Assembly (NCBI GenBank): GCA_023416585.1
Contig: JAEZHM010000075.1
Coordinates: forward strand, 17,022 to 81,021
Length of the DNA stretch: 64,000 nt
From: Bacillota bacterium
GTDB taxonomy: Bacteria; Bacillota; Clostridia; Christensenellales; Aristaeellaceae
Reading direction: 5' to 3'
The translations under genes and the position numbers were made by a program. Below the pieces are notes generated by a model that did no database searches, was not told the origin of the DNA, and saw only the letters and a program-made list of their open reading frames with translations. The stretch's first letter is position 1. Every line of letters begins with the position of its first letter. This document shows positions 1 through 8,496 of this stretch, piece by piece.

Positions 1-539
1 CCTTCTTTTTGGCATCGCTTTTAAAATATGTTTTCTCCGTCAAGCTTCACTGGATACCAGACCTGTACGGCATCGTTGGCCGGTATTACGAGCAGCTGAA
101 CAGCTGGGGCAAATTCTGGGATATGGCCGGCCACATGATCCTGCCGGTGGTAACGCTCTCCATGCTGTCCATCGGCAGCTTGATGCGCTATACCCGCACC
201 AACATGCTGGAGGTACTGAGCGCCGACTATATCCGCACGGCCCGTGCCAAGGGGCTTCCGGAGAAGGCTGTCATCAACAAGCACGCCTTCCGCAATACGC
301 TGATCCCCCTGGTCACCTACATGAGCTTTCTGCTGCCGGCCATGTTCGGCGGCAGCATGATTACGGAAACACTATTTCAGATACCGGGCATCGGCTACAT
401 TTCCTTCAAGGCTATGCTGGCGGGAGATATCCCATTTACAATGTTTTATTTGGTGTTCCTCCTTCTGCTGACGCAAATCAGCCTAATTGTGGCGGACATC
501 ATGTATGCCGTCGTCGATCCCCGTGTCCGTGTGAATTGA
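1..539 (+). CDS. oppB: Oligopeptide/dipeptide ABC transporter permease, OppB/DppB type (5' truncated by window)
   Basis: Inner-membrane permease subunit of a peptide ABC importer. The reading frame is open to the left edge, so only about the last 178 residues of a usual 310-330 are present. The EAA loop that contacts the ATPase is visible (SADYIRTARAKGLPE, followed by the RNTLIP segment), then hydrophobic segments and the typical end VDPRVR. It is followed after 13 bases by the oppC-like gene, and the next three genes overlap or nearly touch, so this is the start of a visible operon B-C-D-F. Peptide as substrate is inferred from the family; the binding protein must lie outside the window. An apparent TTG at position 9 is internal, not the true start. 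Confidence 0.9.
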   Translation, partial: FFLASLLKYVFSVKLHWIPDLYGIVGRYYEQLNSWGKFWDMAGHMILPVVTLSMLSIGSLMRYTRTNMLEVLSADYIRTARAKGLPEKAVINKHAFRNTLIPLVTYMSFLLPAMFGGSMITETLFQIPGIGYISFKAMLAGDIPFTMFYLVFLLLLTQISLIVADIMYAVVDPRVRVN

Positions 540-552
540 GGAGGTGTGAAAC

Positions 553-2310
553 ATGAGCAACGAACCGGTAAGCACCAAAACCCCTCAGGAAAACCCCACC
601 ATGCGGCTGGATGACGAGCAGCGGGTGAAAGTGCTTTCCCCCGGCATGATGGTATTCAAGCGTTTTATCAGAAACAAACTGGCGATATGCGGCATTGTGA
701 TACTAGTTGTAATGTTTGTTTTTTCCTTCGCCGGCGGCCTGCTTTCGCCTTACAGCCAAGGCCAGGTCTTCAAAAAATATGAGGCCATTCCCAAAGACTA
801 TGCCAGCGCGGTAATCAATAGCGAACTACGCTTTGTTTCCGCGCCGGGTCAGAAGTTTACAAGCGCTGACTCGGCCAAATTCATTCTCGCTGTCAATAAA
901 AAGCAGGATACTTTCACCTCCGGCACAAAAAACTATGCCTTCGTAACGGAGGGAGAAAACTTTTACCGAATTTTTGTGAACACCGATATTTCTACCGTGC
1001 TGAGCCTTGGCGGAAAAATGAACTTCAAGCCCATCGGAGACGCTCAAGTATCCGACGCGGTGAAGGAAGCGTTTACCGCAGCGGTGGAACAAAATCAACC
1101 TTCCTTTGATGTGGATGGTGTCACGTATGCCTATACCAAGGCAGGAAAAGGCTATACTCTCAGTGTTGCGGAAGACTGCGCCATCGCCAGCAAGATGATC
1201 TATGACGCCTATGATGCGGTAGACAGCGCCGCCGTATCCTCCTTCGGCTTCCGGTATGCCTGTGAAAAGGCAATCACTTTAAAGCAGGCCGCCCTTAACT
1301 GGGAGGGTAAGGATTATACCCTTACCTATGAAGACGGCGGTGTGACCGTAAGTGTTTTGGAGAACGGCACCGCGCGTTCCTTTGCTTCCATCTCCAACTT
1401 CATTGTGAATCCGGCTTCCGTCGATGTATTCCTCACGGTCGGCTATAAAAATGCGTTCCGCGAGGCTGTGTCTGAAGGCCGGCGCACTTTCACCTACCCC
1501 GGTGCGGACGGAAAAGAGATCTCTTATAACGTTACCCTTGTAAATGCCACTTACACAGCCATGTCTGAAATGACGTCCGAACTTCTGGATACATACTCCT
1601 TCCCCTCCTGGGCGCATCCGATGGGCACCGATGATAATGGCATGGATGTGCTGACACGTCTCATGTACGGCGGACGCATCTCATTGCTGGTAGGCTTTGC
1701 GGTCATCATCATCGAAATGCTTATCGGCATCGTCATCGGCGGCATTTCCGGGTACTTTGGCAAATGGATCGATACGCTGCTCATGCGCTTTGTGGACCTG
1801 TTCAACAGTATCCCTTACTGGCCTATGATCATTATTACAGGCGCGGTCATGGATACGCTGGAAGTCAACTCCTATGTCCGCATTTTTCTACTGATGGTCG
1901 TTCTGGGCCTCATGAACTGGACCAGCGTTGCACGCGTGGTGCGCGGCCAGATTCTTTCCCTTCGGGAGCAGGATTTCATGGTCGCAACGGAAGCCACGGG
2001 CCTGAAAGTCTCACGGCGCATTTTCCGCCATTTGGTGCCCAATGTAATGCCCCTGCTGATCGTACAGGCCACCATGGGCCTGGGCAGCATCATCATTACC
2101 GAAGCGACATTGTCCTTCTTGGGCCTGGGCGTCAAATACCCCCTGGCTTCCTGGGGAAGCATCATCAATGCCGCCACCAACCTTCACGTGATGACAAATT
2201 ATTGGTTTATCTGGATCCCAGCGGGCCTTTTGATCCTTCTGACCGTACTGGGCTTCAACTTTGTGGGCGATGGCCTGCGTGATGCCTTTGACCCCAAGAT
2301 GAAAAGGTAG
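553..2310 (+). CDS. oppC: OppC/DppC-type ABC permease with large extracytoplasmic repeat insertion
   Basis: Second permease of the peptide importer, 585 residues against about 300 usual. A cytoplasmic N-terminus (1-35) leads to TM1 (about 40-62, ICGIVILVVMFVFSFAG). The conserved block that normally follows TM1 closely (HPMGTDDNGMDVLTRL, about 355-370) comes only some 270 residues later, then five more hydrophobic segments and the EAA loop (ATEATGLKVSRR). The inserted region 75-345 faces outside and shows four copies, about 64 residues apart, of a pattern F/C-x-x-A-V/I ... G-x-x-Y ... G-x-x-Y/V-x-V (from about residues 110, 174, 237 and 302). ATG is preceded by GAGGAGGTG. A fusion or assembly error is unlikely because the frame is continuous and both family ends are intact. 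The role of the insertion is unknown. Confidence 0.9.
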   Translation: MSNEPVSTKTPQENPTMRLDDEQRVKVLSPGMMVFKRFIRNKLAICGIVILVVMFVFSFAGGLLSPYSQGQVFKKYEAIPKDYASAVINSELRFVSAPGQKFTSADSAKFILAVNKKQDTFTSGTKNYAFVTEGENFYRIFVNTDISTVLSLGGKMNFKPIGDAQVSDAVKEAFTAAVEQNQPSFDVDGVTYAYTKAGKGYTLSVAEDCAIASKMIYDAYDAVDSAAVSSFGFRYACEKAITLKQAALNWEGKDYTLTYEDGGVTVSVLENGTARSFASISNFIVNPASVDVFLTVGYKNAFREAVSEGRRTFTYPGADGKEISYNVTLVNATYTAMSEMTSELLDTYSFPSWAHPMGTDDNGMDVLTRLMYGGRISLLVGFAVIIIEMLIGIVIGGISGYFGKWIDTLLMRFVDLFNSIPYWPMIIITGAVMDTLEVNSYVRIFLLMVVLGLMNWTSVARVVRGQILSLREQDFMVATEATGLKVSRRIFRHLVPNVMPLLIVQATMGLGSIIITEATLSFLGLGVKYPLASWGSIINAATNLHVMTNYWFIWIPAGLLILLTVLGFNFVGDGLRDAFDPKMKR

Positions 2311-2318
2311 GGGTGCCT

Positions 2319-3497
2319 ATGAGTTTATTTGCAAAAAAGAATGGCGTGAAGAACGCCAACTACATCACCGCCAGAGAATCAAGGAAAATCAGCAAGCGGA
2401 ACCGGCAGATCACAAATGCCATCGAAAAACAGCGCAACCGCAAGAATGTGCCGGAATCCGAGTATTTGACTCAAATGCGGGACAAAGGCAATGTGGTGGA
2501 GTTTGATAATCTCCACACCTATTTCTTTACCGACATCGGAACGGTAAAGGCGGTGGATGGCGCATCCTTCGATGTTCCCGTAGGCAAAACCGTTGGCATC
2601 GTGGGCGAATCCGGCTGCGGCAAATCCGTCACCAGCCTTTCGCTGATGCAATTGGTACAGCGGCCACAGGGCCAGATCGTAAAAGGCTCCATCCGCCTGA
2701 ACATGGGCGAAAAAGCCTATGATATCGCCAAGACACCTACCGATGTCATGCAGAAGATACGCGGCAACAAGATTTCCATGATCTTTCAGGAGCCCATGAC
2801 CAGCCTGAATCCCGTGTTCCGCATCGGCGCGCAGATTGAGGAAGTCATCGTCCTGCATAACCCGGATATGTCAAAGGATGACGTCCGCAAGCATACGCTG
2901 GATATGCTGGAATTGGTGGGCATCGCCAACAGCGAAGGCGTATACCAAATGTATCCCCACGAGTTGTCCGGCGGCATGCGCCAGAGGGTGATGATCGCCA
3001 TGGCGCTGGCGCTGAACCCCAGGCTCATCATTGCGGATGAACCAACCACCGCATTGGATGTGACCATACAAGCACAGATTTTGGATCTTTTGAGGAACCT
3101 CAAGGACAAGATCAACTCCAGCATCATGCTCATTACCCATGACCTTGGCGTCATCGCCGAGATGGCCGATTACGTTGTGGTCATGTATGCCGGACGCGTG
3201 GTGGAAAAGGGAACCGCCCAGGAAATCTTCCACGATCCGCGCCACCCTTACACTTTGGGCCTGATGCAGTCAAAGCCCGTGGTCGGCAAACAGATGGAGA
3301 CGCTTTACAGCATTCCGGGAAAAGTGCCCAATCCCATCAATATGCCCAACTATTGTTACTTCGGGGACCGCTGTGAACTGAGCATGGATGTTTGCGACGG
3401 CGAATATCCGCCGTTTTTCCAGGTTTCCGACACCCATTTTGTGGCTTGCTACCGCTGCGCGGACTGCATGAAGAAGGAGGGGAAAAGCAATGGCTGA
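2319..3497 (+). CDS. oppD: Peptide ABC transporter ATP-binding protein OppD
   Basis: ATPase subunit energising peptide uptake, about 392 residues. Visible motifs are Walker A GESGCGKS, Q-loop FQEPMTSLNP, signature LSGGMRQRV, Walker B IIADEPTTALD and the switch H in ITHDLG. The C-terminus carries the oligopeptide-transporter cysteine cluster (CYFGDRCELSMDVC), which in this family can bind an Fe-S cluster. I prefer ATG 2319 over GTG 2313, because the AGGGG before it is better spaced. An extra basic N-terminal segment of about 55 residues precedes the ABC domain, longer than usual. It starts just after oppC and overlaps oppF by 8 bases. Confidence 0.93.
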   Translation: MSLFAKKNGVKNANYITARESRKISKRNRQITNAIEKQRNRKNVPESEYLTQMRDKGNVVEFDNLHTYFFTDIGTVKAVDGASFDVPVGKTVGIVGESGCGKSVTSLSLMQLVQRPQGQIVKGSIRLNMGEKAYDIAKTPTDVMQKIRGNKISMIFQEPMTSLNPVFRIGAQIEEVIVLHNPDMSKDDVRKHTLDMLELVGIANSEGVYQMYPHELSGGMRQRVMIAMALALNPRLIIADEPTTALDVTIQAQILDLLRNLKDKINSSIMLITHDLGVIAEMADYVVVMYAGRVVEKGTAQEIFHDPRHPYTLGLMQSKPVVGKQMETLYSIPGKVPNPINMPNYCYFGDRCELSMDVCDGEYPPFFQVSDTHFVACYRCADCMKKEGKSNG

Positions 3498-4551
3498 TAA
3501 GAAGACGGCCTCCGTAGAGCAGCCGGAAAACATACTCGATGTCCGGCACCTGAAAAAATACTTCCCCATCCGCGCAGGCCTGCTCCAACACGTGGTAGGC
3601 CATGTAAGAGCTGTGGACGATATCTCCTTCCGCATTAAAAGGGGTACCACCATGGGGTTGGTGGGTGAATCAGGCTGCGGCAAAACCACCGTTGGCCGCA
3701 CGCTGCTCCGGCTGAACGACAAGACGTCGGGAGATATCTTATTCAACGGCCAGGATATTCATAAGCTTAACCATGAGGAATTGCGTGCCCTCCGGCCCAA
3801 GATGCAGATTATCTTCCAGGATCCTTACTCCAGCCTTTCCCCGCGCCTGCCCGTAGGCGAGATCATTGGGGAAGCGGTACGCGAGCACAATATAGTGCCC
3901 GCAGCGGAGTTTGATGATTATATCGACCGCATCATGGCGGCCTGCGGCCTGCAAACTTACCACAGGGACCGCTATCCCCACGAGTTTTCCGGCGGCCAGC
4001 GCCAGCGCATCTGCATTGCCAGGGCTTTGGCACTTGATCCCGAGTTCGTCGTGTGCGACGAGCCTGTATCCGCTTTGGATGTGTCCATACAGGCGCAGAT
4101 TATCAACCTGCTCAAGGAGCTTCAGCAGGAATACAGCCTGTCCTACCTGTTCATCAGCCACGATCTGTCTGTTGTAGAGCATATTGCCGATACCATCGGC
4201 GTTATGTATCTAGGCAGCCTGGTGGAATATGGCTCTAAAGCGGAGATATTCAAAAAACCTCTCCATCCTTACACCCAGGCTTTGTTTAGCGCAATCCCTG
4301 TACCAGATCCCGATGTGAAAATGAACCGCATCATACTGGAGGGCAGTATCCCCTCCCCCGCCAATCCGCCCTCCGGCTGCAAGTTCCACACGCGCTGCCG
4401 CCATTGCATGGCTATTTGCAAGGAGCAGGTGCCCAAGAATAGGGAGGTTGACGAAGGCCACTTTGTAAGCTGCCACCTGTATAACGACATGGGCAAGCCG
4501 GCAGACGAAGATACTAACTCGCCCGCCGTTCCCGCAGAACAGCAAGCATGA
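3490..4551 (+). CDS. oppF: Peptide ABC transporter ATP-binding protein OppF
   Basis: Second ATPase of the peptide importer, 353 residues. Walker A GESGCGKTT, Q-loop FQDPYSSLSPR, signature FSGGQRQRI, Walker B VVCDEPVSALD and H-loop ISHDLSVV are all intact, followed by the oligopeptide C-terminal domain with cysteines (CKFHTRCRHCMAIC). The gene begins inside the end of oppD (8-base overlap) with an AGGAGGGG ribosome binding site, and its stop overlaps the start of the next small gene (ATGA). OppD and OppF are expected to act as a heterodimer with OppB/OppC. Confidence 0.94.
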   Translation: MADKKTASVEQPENILDVRHLKKYFPIRAGLLQHVVGHVRAVDDISFRIKRGTTMGLVGESGCGKTTVGRTLLRLNDKTSGDILFNGQDIHKLNHEELRALRPKMQIIFQDPYSSLSPRLPVGEIIGEAVREHNIVPAAEFDDYIDRIMAACGLQTYHRDRYPHEFSGGQRQRICIARALALDPEFVVCDEPVSALDVSIQAQIINLLKELQQEYSLSYLFISHDLSVVEHIADTIGVMYLGSLVEYGSKAEIFKKPLHPYTQALFSAIPVPDPDVKMNRIILEGSIPSPANPPSGCKFHTRCRHCMAICKEQVPKNREVDEGHFVSCHLYNDMGKPADEDTNSPAVPAEQQA

Positions 4552-4808
4552 AAAAGCAAAAAGAAAAATGGGCGGATGATGGCCGTACCATTGTATCCAT
4601 GGATGTTCCCGGCATGCCATCACCCTTTCTTAAACGGAAACGGAAAACTAAAAACGTGCAGGAGCTTACACCTGTCCCCATGATGGACAGCCGCCAAACG
4701 CGGCGCTATATGTTTGTGGCTACAGGCGCAGGGCTGCTGGTAGCGCTGGTCTTTATCGCAGTCATGGTTCTTTTCGTCTTCTTCGCCCTGAATGTGTGGC
4801 TTAAATAA
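4548..4808 (+). CDS. Small single-pass membrane protein at end of opp operon
   Basis: Unrecognised protein of 86 residues. Residues 1-57 are charged and basic (KRKRKTK), and residues 59-85 form one strong hydrophobic segment ending at the C-terminus, so the predicted topology is cytoplasmic N-terminus with a C-terminal membrane anchor. It overlaps oppF by four bases (ATGA) and is followed at once by a terminator, which supports translation as the last gene of the operon. No family assigned. A role as a small accessory subunit of the transporter is only inference from position. Confidence 0.7.
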   Translation: MKKQKEKWADDGRTIVSMDVPGMPSPFLKRKRKTKNVQELTPVPMMDSRQTRRYMFVATGAGLLVALVFIAVMVLFVFFALNVWLK

Positions 4809-4811
4809 CAA

Positions 4812-4841
4812 AAAAAAATGACGCATTCGCGTCATTTTTTT
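4812..4841. terminator. Bidirectional intrinsic terminator between opp operon and thioesterase gene
   Basis: Stem atgacgc (4818-4824) pairs with gcgtcat (4829-4835) around an attc loop, with an A-run on the left and a T-run on the right. It can therefore terminate both the plus-strand opp operon and the minus-strand thioesterase gene. Confidence 0.9.
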
Positions 4842-4843
4842 GT

Positions 4844-5314
4844 TTAAAAGTGTTCCTCGCTGCGTATCTTCCTCAGTTCGCTGCGGCGGATGCCGCCCTC
4901 CCACTCCCTGCGCTCCTTGTCTGTTTCCAGTTCGAGGGGCGGTACGGGGGTGGGCTTTTGGTTATCATCCAGCGCCACCATCACAAGGTAAGCCCGGTTC
5001 ACGCGCTGCCTTTCACCGCTTAATGATTCGGCAAACGTGTCCACCCGCACCTCCATGCTTGTATGGCCTACATAGGTGACACAGCCGGACAGCACGATGG
5101 TGGTATTCAAATGGGCCGATGCCTGGAACTCCAGCCGGTCCACGCAGGCGGTGGTCACTTCCCGGCCGCTGTGCCGCCTTGCCACCACGGCGGCCACTAT
5201 ATCGATCCATGCCATCAATCTGCCGCCAAACAGGCGGTTGTAGCCATTGATGTCCTCCGGCAATACGATATGCACTTGTTCGGTGCGGGAATCGGAAACC
5301 TTCTTAGGCATCAT
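4844..5314 (-). CDS. Acyl-CoA thioesterase, hotdog fold (YkhA/YciA-like)
   Basis: Hydrolyses acyl-CoA to free acid and CoA; cytoplasmic. The 156-residue protein has the hotdog hallmark NGYNRLFGGRLMAWID (about 23-38), where the hotdog helix begins and a catalytic Asp/Asn usually lies, followed by the TTACVDRLEF strand and the HTSMEVRV strand. Length and motif order match single-domain bacterial acyl-CoA hydrolases. Its start overlaps the end of the upstream glycosyltransferase-like gene by about 11 bases, so the two form a minus-strand pair, although no functional link is obvious. Chain-length preference cannot be read from sequence. Confidence 0.88.
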   Translation of the reverse strand: MMPKKVSDSRTEQVHIVLPEDINGYNRLFGGRLMAWIDIVAAVVARRHSGREVTTACVDRLEFQASAHLNTTIVLSGCVTYVGHTSMEVRVDTFAESLSGERQRVNRAYLVMVALDDNQKPTPVPPLELETDKERREWEGGIRRSELRKIRSEEHF

Positions 5315-6767
5315 ACAGCATTCCTCCCGAAATCAATGGCTGGCATATAGACAGAAGCATGTGCTTTTTTTCCATGGGATGCAGCGTAAACGCATCAGGA
5401 TATGTTTCCACCATGCACTTGAAAAGGCCAGCATCCCCCTGCCCCATCTCCGGGGCGGGATTCAGAACCGACGCTGTTTCAAGAAGCCAGCCGATCTTTT
5501 CCCTGGGTACCACCACAAGCCCCGTATCCACCTCGCCGTCCACCAGCGCCAGGTGGATTTTGTCATCCGCCAGCGCTTCCCATACAAACACGGCGGTAGG
5601 AGGAATGGGATGCTTGATATAGTCCATATCAATCCAGCCATAATGGGTATGGGAGGGAAACTGATAGGATGCCTCAGCAATGAAATAGGGTTTGCTGCGC
5701 AAAAACACATCCTCGCTGCCATAGGCGGGCAGGCCATCCTCTCCCTCCTGCCGAGCATAGGTATTGGGCAGTATCTTAAGCAGCAGTCTTACCTTATCTT
5801 GCGGGCAGTAACAGCATAGGGACAAGCGTTTTAGTTCCGCCATGTTCTCAAACAGCGTCAGATGAACATCCATAGGCAAGCGAGGCGCGTATTTACCTAA
5901 GGCCGTGGCCAGCATCACCCGGGCAATAGGCGTTTCCTTTCGCCTTAATATCATCTGCCGCAGCCCGTCCGCCAGCGATAGCTGCACGGGATAACGCCCG
6001 TCCGGCGTATAGATGCCCAGGCGCGCATTCAGATCAGCCTCCCGCTTTTCAAAAAAAATGCCGCCGTCTTCCTCAAACTCCGCAAGGATTGCTTTTAAGT
6101 CTCCCTGCGGTATGCTCTCTTCCCAAAAGGCTGGGGGTGACAGACTGCCTATAGACTTTATATTTGGCACAAAAGCCTTAAAACCATTGACGAAAGCAGG
6201 CAGCGAAAGAGATAATACGCCCGTGCCGTCCCAATCGTTCTCCCTTGCCGCACGCATCCATTCTCCCGGGCCAAAAACAAAATCAGGGGACAGAAAAAAC
6301 GACCGCGGCGGTTTACGGGCGTTCTGAACCTTCATGCCGGGAGCGGTTTGAAGCAGCCCGTTTTGCAGAAAACCTTGAACAGCCACTGCCCGATTTGTTG
6401 CATCAATTGTCAATGCACCTGTGAGCAGCGGCTTTTCAGCTGCCGCCTCATGAAAAGATGCCAGCAGAGATCTGTCCCAGGCCTCCAGAAAAAGCGCTTC
6501 GGGTGTAACCTGCAACGCGTAATCCTGACCGCCGTACAGGCCGTATACCGTTTGCCACGCCGCCTTTAAAGAAAGGCCATCCCCTGTCATCAGCCTGCAT
6601 GCGGCAAGCCCGGCTGCCTTAAAAAACGGCGCAGGATCGGTATTTTCAAAAGGACAGATACCAAAGGCAAGCCGGCCCGGCCACTCCGCCTTTTTTACCG
6701 CGTCCCGAAGGGTGTCCAGGCACCTTTTGGCGCTGCCGCCCGCAATACCGACGTAGATCGTTTTCAT
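5304..6767 (-). CDS. Glycosyltransferase-like protein (GT60/HtrL-like), possibly inactive
   Basis: About 487 residues from ATG 6767, which has GGAGG at 6772-6776; longer starts lack a ribosome site. The N-terminal half begins IYVGIAGGSAKRCLDTLRDA, like the first strand and helix of GT-A enzymes of the GlcNAc-transferase (GT60) type. Where those enzymes have an acidic metal-binding motif, this one reads QVTPEALF, so the DxD-like residues seem missing. The C-terminal part (SKPYFIAEASYQFPSH...WIDMDYIKHP) resembles HtrL/YibB-type glycosyltransferase-like proteins. No signal peptide. Family assignment is tentative and no substrate can be proposed. Confidence 0.5.
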   Translation of the reverse strand: MKTIYVGIAGGSAKRCLDTLRDAVKKAEWPGRLAFGICPFENTDPAPFFKAAGLAACRLMTGDGLSLKAAWQTVYGLYGGQDYALQVTPEALFLEAWDRSLLASFHEAAAEKPLLTGALTIDATNRAVAVQGFLQNGLLQTAPGMKVQNARKPPRSFFLSPDFVFGPGEWMRAARENDWDGTGVLSLSLPAFVNGFKAFVPNIKSIGSLSPPAFWEESIPQGDLKAILAEFEEDGGIFFEKREADLNARLGIYTPDGRYPVQLSLADGLRQMILRRKETPIARVMLATALGKYAPRLPMDVHLTLFENMAELKRLSLCCYCPQDKVRLLLKILPNTYARQEGEDGLPAYGSEDVFLRSKPYFIAEASYQFPSHTHYGWIDMDYIKHPIPPTAVFVWEALADDKIHLALVDGEVDTGLVVVPREKIGWLLETASVLNPAPEMGQGDAGLFKCMVETYPDAFTLHPMEKKHMLLSICQPLISGGMLYDA

Positions 6768-6866
6768 ACGTCCTCCAGCCAACCGATTTTCCCTATTATA
6801 CCTTTCCAATTTGTATGCGTCAACGAAGTCAGACAAAAAGAAAACAAAGGAAAATCAGGCGGTATC

Positions 6867-6895
6867 TTGAAAGAAAATGGCATGTCCTGTACAAT
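6867..6895 (+). promoter_or_regulatory. Predicted sigma-A promoter of gdhA
   Basis: TTGAAA (6867-6872), a 17-base spacer, then TACAAT (6890-6895). It lies about 90 bases upstream of the gdhA ATG and points towards it. Confidence 0.72.
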
Positions 6896-6985
6896 GTGGA
6901 CAGTCCAGATGACTTGTATTCGACCGTTTCAAGGCGCGGCGGTCTTGGTTTTGTTGCGCCCCCCACAATGAAAGGAGGGCTTTTA

Positions 6986-8323
6986 ATGCCCAGCTATGCT
7001 TTACGGGTGTTGGCGGAGCTTCAAAGCCGCAATGCTCACGAACCGGAGTTTCTTCAGGCAGCCCAGGAGATTTTTACATCGCTTGATCCTGTGATCCAGC
7101 GCCATCCCGAATATGAACGGGCAGGGCTGCTGGAGAGGCTGGTGGAGCCGGAGCGGGCTATCCTCTTTCGCGTGCCATGGATCGACGATGCGGGCCAGGT
7201 GCGGGTAAACAGGGGTTACCGCGTCCAATTCAACAGCGCCATCGGACCCATCAAGGGCGGACTTCGTCTGCACCCCAGTGTGAACCTGTCCATTATAAAG
7301 TTCCTGGGCTTTGAGCAGACCTTCAAGAACAGCTTAACGGGTCTGCCCATCGGCGGCGGTAAAGGCGGCAGCGACTTTAACACCAAGGGTAAGAGCGATA
7401 ATGAGGTCATGCGCTTTTGCCAAAGCTTCATGACGGAATTGTACCGCCACATCGGCCAGAACATCGACGTGCCCGCCGGGGACATCGGCGTAGGCGGCCG
7501 GGAGATTGGTTTTCTGTTCGGCCAGTACAAGCGCCTGACAGGCTTGTACGAGGGCGTGCTCACGGGTAAAGGCTTCACCTATGGCGGCAGCCTGGGCCGC
7601 ACGGAGGCCACAGGTTACGGCTTGTGCTACCTGACTCAGGAAATGATGCGCTATCACGGCCATGATGTGCAGGGCAAGCGGGTAATCGTCTCAGGCTCCG
7701 GCAACGTAGCCATCTATGCCGCGCAGAAGATCACGCAGATGGGTGGCCTGGTGGTAGCCATGAGCGATTCCGACGGATATATTGTGGATGAAAAAGGCAT
7801 TGATCTTGCGTTGGTTAAGGAAATCAAGGAAGTGCGCCGCGGGCGCATCTGTGAATACGTTCAGGCTGTACCACATGCCGTATACACGCCCGGCTTCCAG
7901 GGCATATGGACAGTGCCCGCGCAGATCGCGCTGCCCTGTGCCACGCAAAACGAGCTGGATGCCGATGGCGCCCGGGCGCTTGTAAAAAATGGCGTCATCG
8001 CCGTGGCCGAAGGCGCCAATATGCCTTCCACTTTGGAGGCTGCCCACATACTCCAGCGCAACGGCGTTCTCTTTGCGCCAGGAAAGGCAGCCAATGCCGG
8101 CGGAGTAGCCGTAAGCGCCCTGGAAATGAGTCAAAACAGCCTGCGCCTTAGCTGGACCTTTGAGGAAGTGGACGCCAAGCTCTTAGGAATTATGAAGAAT
8201 ATCTTTCAAAAGTCCGCCGAGGCCGCGGAGGCCTACGGCATGGCGGGCAACTATATCGCCGGTGCCAACATCGCAGGTTTCCTGAAGGTCGCCGAAGCCA
8301 TGCTGGCTCAAGGCGCGGTGTAA
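6986..8323 (+). CDS. gdhA: NADP-type glutamate dehydrogenase (hexameric)
   Basis: Converts 2-oxoglutarate and ammonium to glutamate (reversible) and is the main link between carbon and nitrogen metabolism. ATG 6986 follows AAAGGAGGG and gives 445 residues, the usual size of small hexameric enzymes; an open frame further upstream is not needed. Visible are the glutamate/catalytic block GPIKGGLRLHP, the lysine motif GGGKGGSDFN, PAGDIGVGGREIG, and the Rossmann segment VSGSGNVAIYAAQK. The fold and motif set match the GdhA group usually using NADPH; cofactor choice is inferred. The gene stands alone with its own promoter and is followed by hairpin repeats. Confidence 0.96.
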   Translation: MPSYALRVLAELQSRNAHEPEFLQAAQEIFTSLDPVIQRHPEYERAGLLERLVEPERAILFRVPWIDDAGQVRVNRGYRVQFNSAIGPIKGGLRLHPSVNLSIIKFLGFEQTFKNSLTGLPIGGGKGGSDFNTKGKSDNEVMRFCQSFMTELYRHIGQNIDVPAGDIGVGGREIGFLFGQYKRLTGLYEGVLTGKGFTYGGSLGRTEATGYGLCYLTQEMMRYHGHDVQGKRVIVSGSGNVAIYAAQKITQMGGLVVAMSDSDGYIVDEKGIDLALVKEIKEVRRGRICEYVQAVPHAVYTPGFQGIWTVPAQIALPCATQNELDADGARALVKNGVIAVAEGANMPSTLEAAHILQRNGVLFAPGKAANAGGVAVSALEMSQNSLRLSWTFEEVDAKLLGIMKNIFQKSAEAAEAYGMAGNYIAGANIAGFLKVAEAMLAQGAV

Positions 8324-8327
8324 CCCA

Positions 8328-8373
8328 GGGGCTCCGCCCCAGGGAACCCCGCTCAAGGGATACATCCCTTGAG
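8328..8373. repeat. Double-hairpin palindromic repeat after gdhA
   Basis: Two adjacent hairpins follow the gdhA stop: ggggc/gcccc (8328-8340) and ctcaaggga/tcccttgag (8352-8360 with 8365-8373). No T-run follows, so termination is uncertain; the pattern looks like a short intergenic palindromic repeat. Confidence 0.6.
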
Positions 8374-8433
8374 AATCCTCTTTCTAAGTGGAACATGAGA
8401 CTCATATGCTAATTGCATTATCTAAACAAAATG

Positions 8434-8461
8434 TAGGGACGGCTAAAAAAGGTCGTCCCTA
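8434..8461. repeat. Hairpin tagggacg/cgtcccta
   Basis: Eight-base arms 8434-8441 and 8454-8461 enclose an A-rich loop. Part of the 464-base gene-free stretch between gdhA and the carboxypeptidase gene. May be a transcript end structure or another palindromic repeat unit. Confidence 0.5.
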
Positions 8462-8496
8462 TTCGTATATAGACAAGATCAAAGCAGACGATCAGA

